NCBI GenBank assembly: GCA_023653245.1
Contig: JAMNXK010000113.1
Location: forward strand, 1 to 6,761
Origin: Tagaea sp.
GTDB taxonomy: Bacteria > Pseudomonadota > Alphaproteobacteria > CACIAM-22H2
DNA length: 6,761 bases
Direction of reading: 5' to 3'
In this document: positions 6,550 through 6,761 of the stretch, piece by piece
Numbering within the stretch: the first letter of the stretch is position 1
Layout: each line of letters starts with the position of its first letter
The notes under the pieces: generated by a model
Database searches by the model: none
What the model was told of the DNA's origin: nothing
Seen by the model: the letters and a program-made list of their open reading frames with translations, nothing else
Position numbers and translations under genes: made by a program

Positions 6550-6761
6550 TTCCCCGCCCCCAGCCCGAGCTTCTCGGCCAGGCCGATGCGCTGGAGCTTG
6601 CCCGTCGCCCCTTTGGGGATTTCGGCCAGGATCACGACTTTGCGCGGCACTTTGAAGTCGGCGAGTTTCTTGGCGGCGAAGTCGCGGATCTCGCGCTCGG
6701 TCGTGGTCTGGCCTTCGCGCAGCACGATCGCGGCGGCGACTTCCTCGCCGAGCTTGTCGTG
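6546..6761 (-). CDS. AMP-forming acyl-CoA synthetase/ligase, C-terminal 71 residues (partial)
   Basis: Only the end of the gene is inside the window. The frame from the right edge reads HDKLGEEVAAAIVLREGQ, continues through a DFAAKKLADFKVPRKVVIL segment and ends with EIPKGATGKLQRIGLAEKLG just before the TGA at 6546-6548. This is the mobile C-terminal lid of the acyl-adenylate-forming (ANL) superfamily. GEEV and the FKVPR segment are typical, and the lysine of PKGATGKLQR is the A10 catalytic lysine needed for adenylate formation. Such enzymes activate a carboxylic acid with ATP and join it to CoA. The lid does not tell which acid is used: fatty, aromatic or dicarboxylic substrates all remain possible. 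Its stop overlaps the GTG of the next gene, so it leads this co-transcribed run or follows further genes to the right. Confidence 0.87.
   Translation of the reverse strand, partial: HDKLGEEVAAAIVLREGQTTTEREIRDFAAKKLADFKVPRKVVILAEIPKGATGKLQRIGLAEKLGLGAGK

Overview
The window reads as G+C-rich, proteobacterial DNA, most likely from an alphaproteobacterium of the Rhodospirillales/Rhizobiales type. That placement is an inference. It rests on the strong G/C third-position bias, the bifunctional aminobenzoyl-CoA (salicylyl-CoA-type) monooxygenase/reductase, the DUF1289 protein and the IS481-like transposase remnant. No rRNA, tRNA or CRISPR is visible.

Layout. (1) 1-453: the 5' end of an IS481-family insertion sequence. 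Its transposase (minus strand) has lost its middle through an internal deletion with a frameshift; the C-terminal part runs off the left edge. (2) 454-1420: a segment with less extreme base composition. It carries one minus-strand gene for a small exported protein of unknown function. Its predicted signal peptide is interrupted by an in-frame TGA, so it looks broken. An AT-rich promoter region and a palindrome over its ribosome binding site lie upstream. (3) 1421-1729: a non-coding gap that holds the likely promoter of the next gene. (4) 1730-3979 (+): an intact 749-residue fusion of an FAD monooxygenase and an old-yellow-enzyme (FMN) reductase, of the 2-aminobenzoyl-CoA monooxygenase/reductase type. 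(5) 3984-6761 (-): a compact co-directional run converging on the fusion gene. In transcription order it holds the C-terminal end of an AMP-forming acyl-CoA ligase, a ketopantoate-reductase-family dehydrogenase overlapping it by 4 nt, a 57-residue DUF1289 protein 6 nt further on, and an exported phytase-like esterase-family protein after a 46-nt gap.

How they may work together. The fusion enzyme acts on an aromatic CoA thioester, and a CoA ligase is the usual partner that makes such a substrate. The only ligase here is partial, on the other strand and in another operon, so a link between them is only a hypothesis. The usual downstream beta-oxidation-like genes of aerobic aminobenzoyl-CoA breakdown are not in the window. 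The left 1.3 kb (decayed IS plus broken, compositionally different gene) looks like a small accessory insertion beside otherwise ordinary metabolic genes. I see no evidence of a wholly new system. The most notable items are the nonsense codon inside the signal peptide, the internally deleted transposase, and the isolated fusion enzyme.
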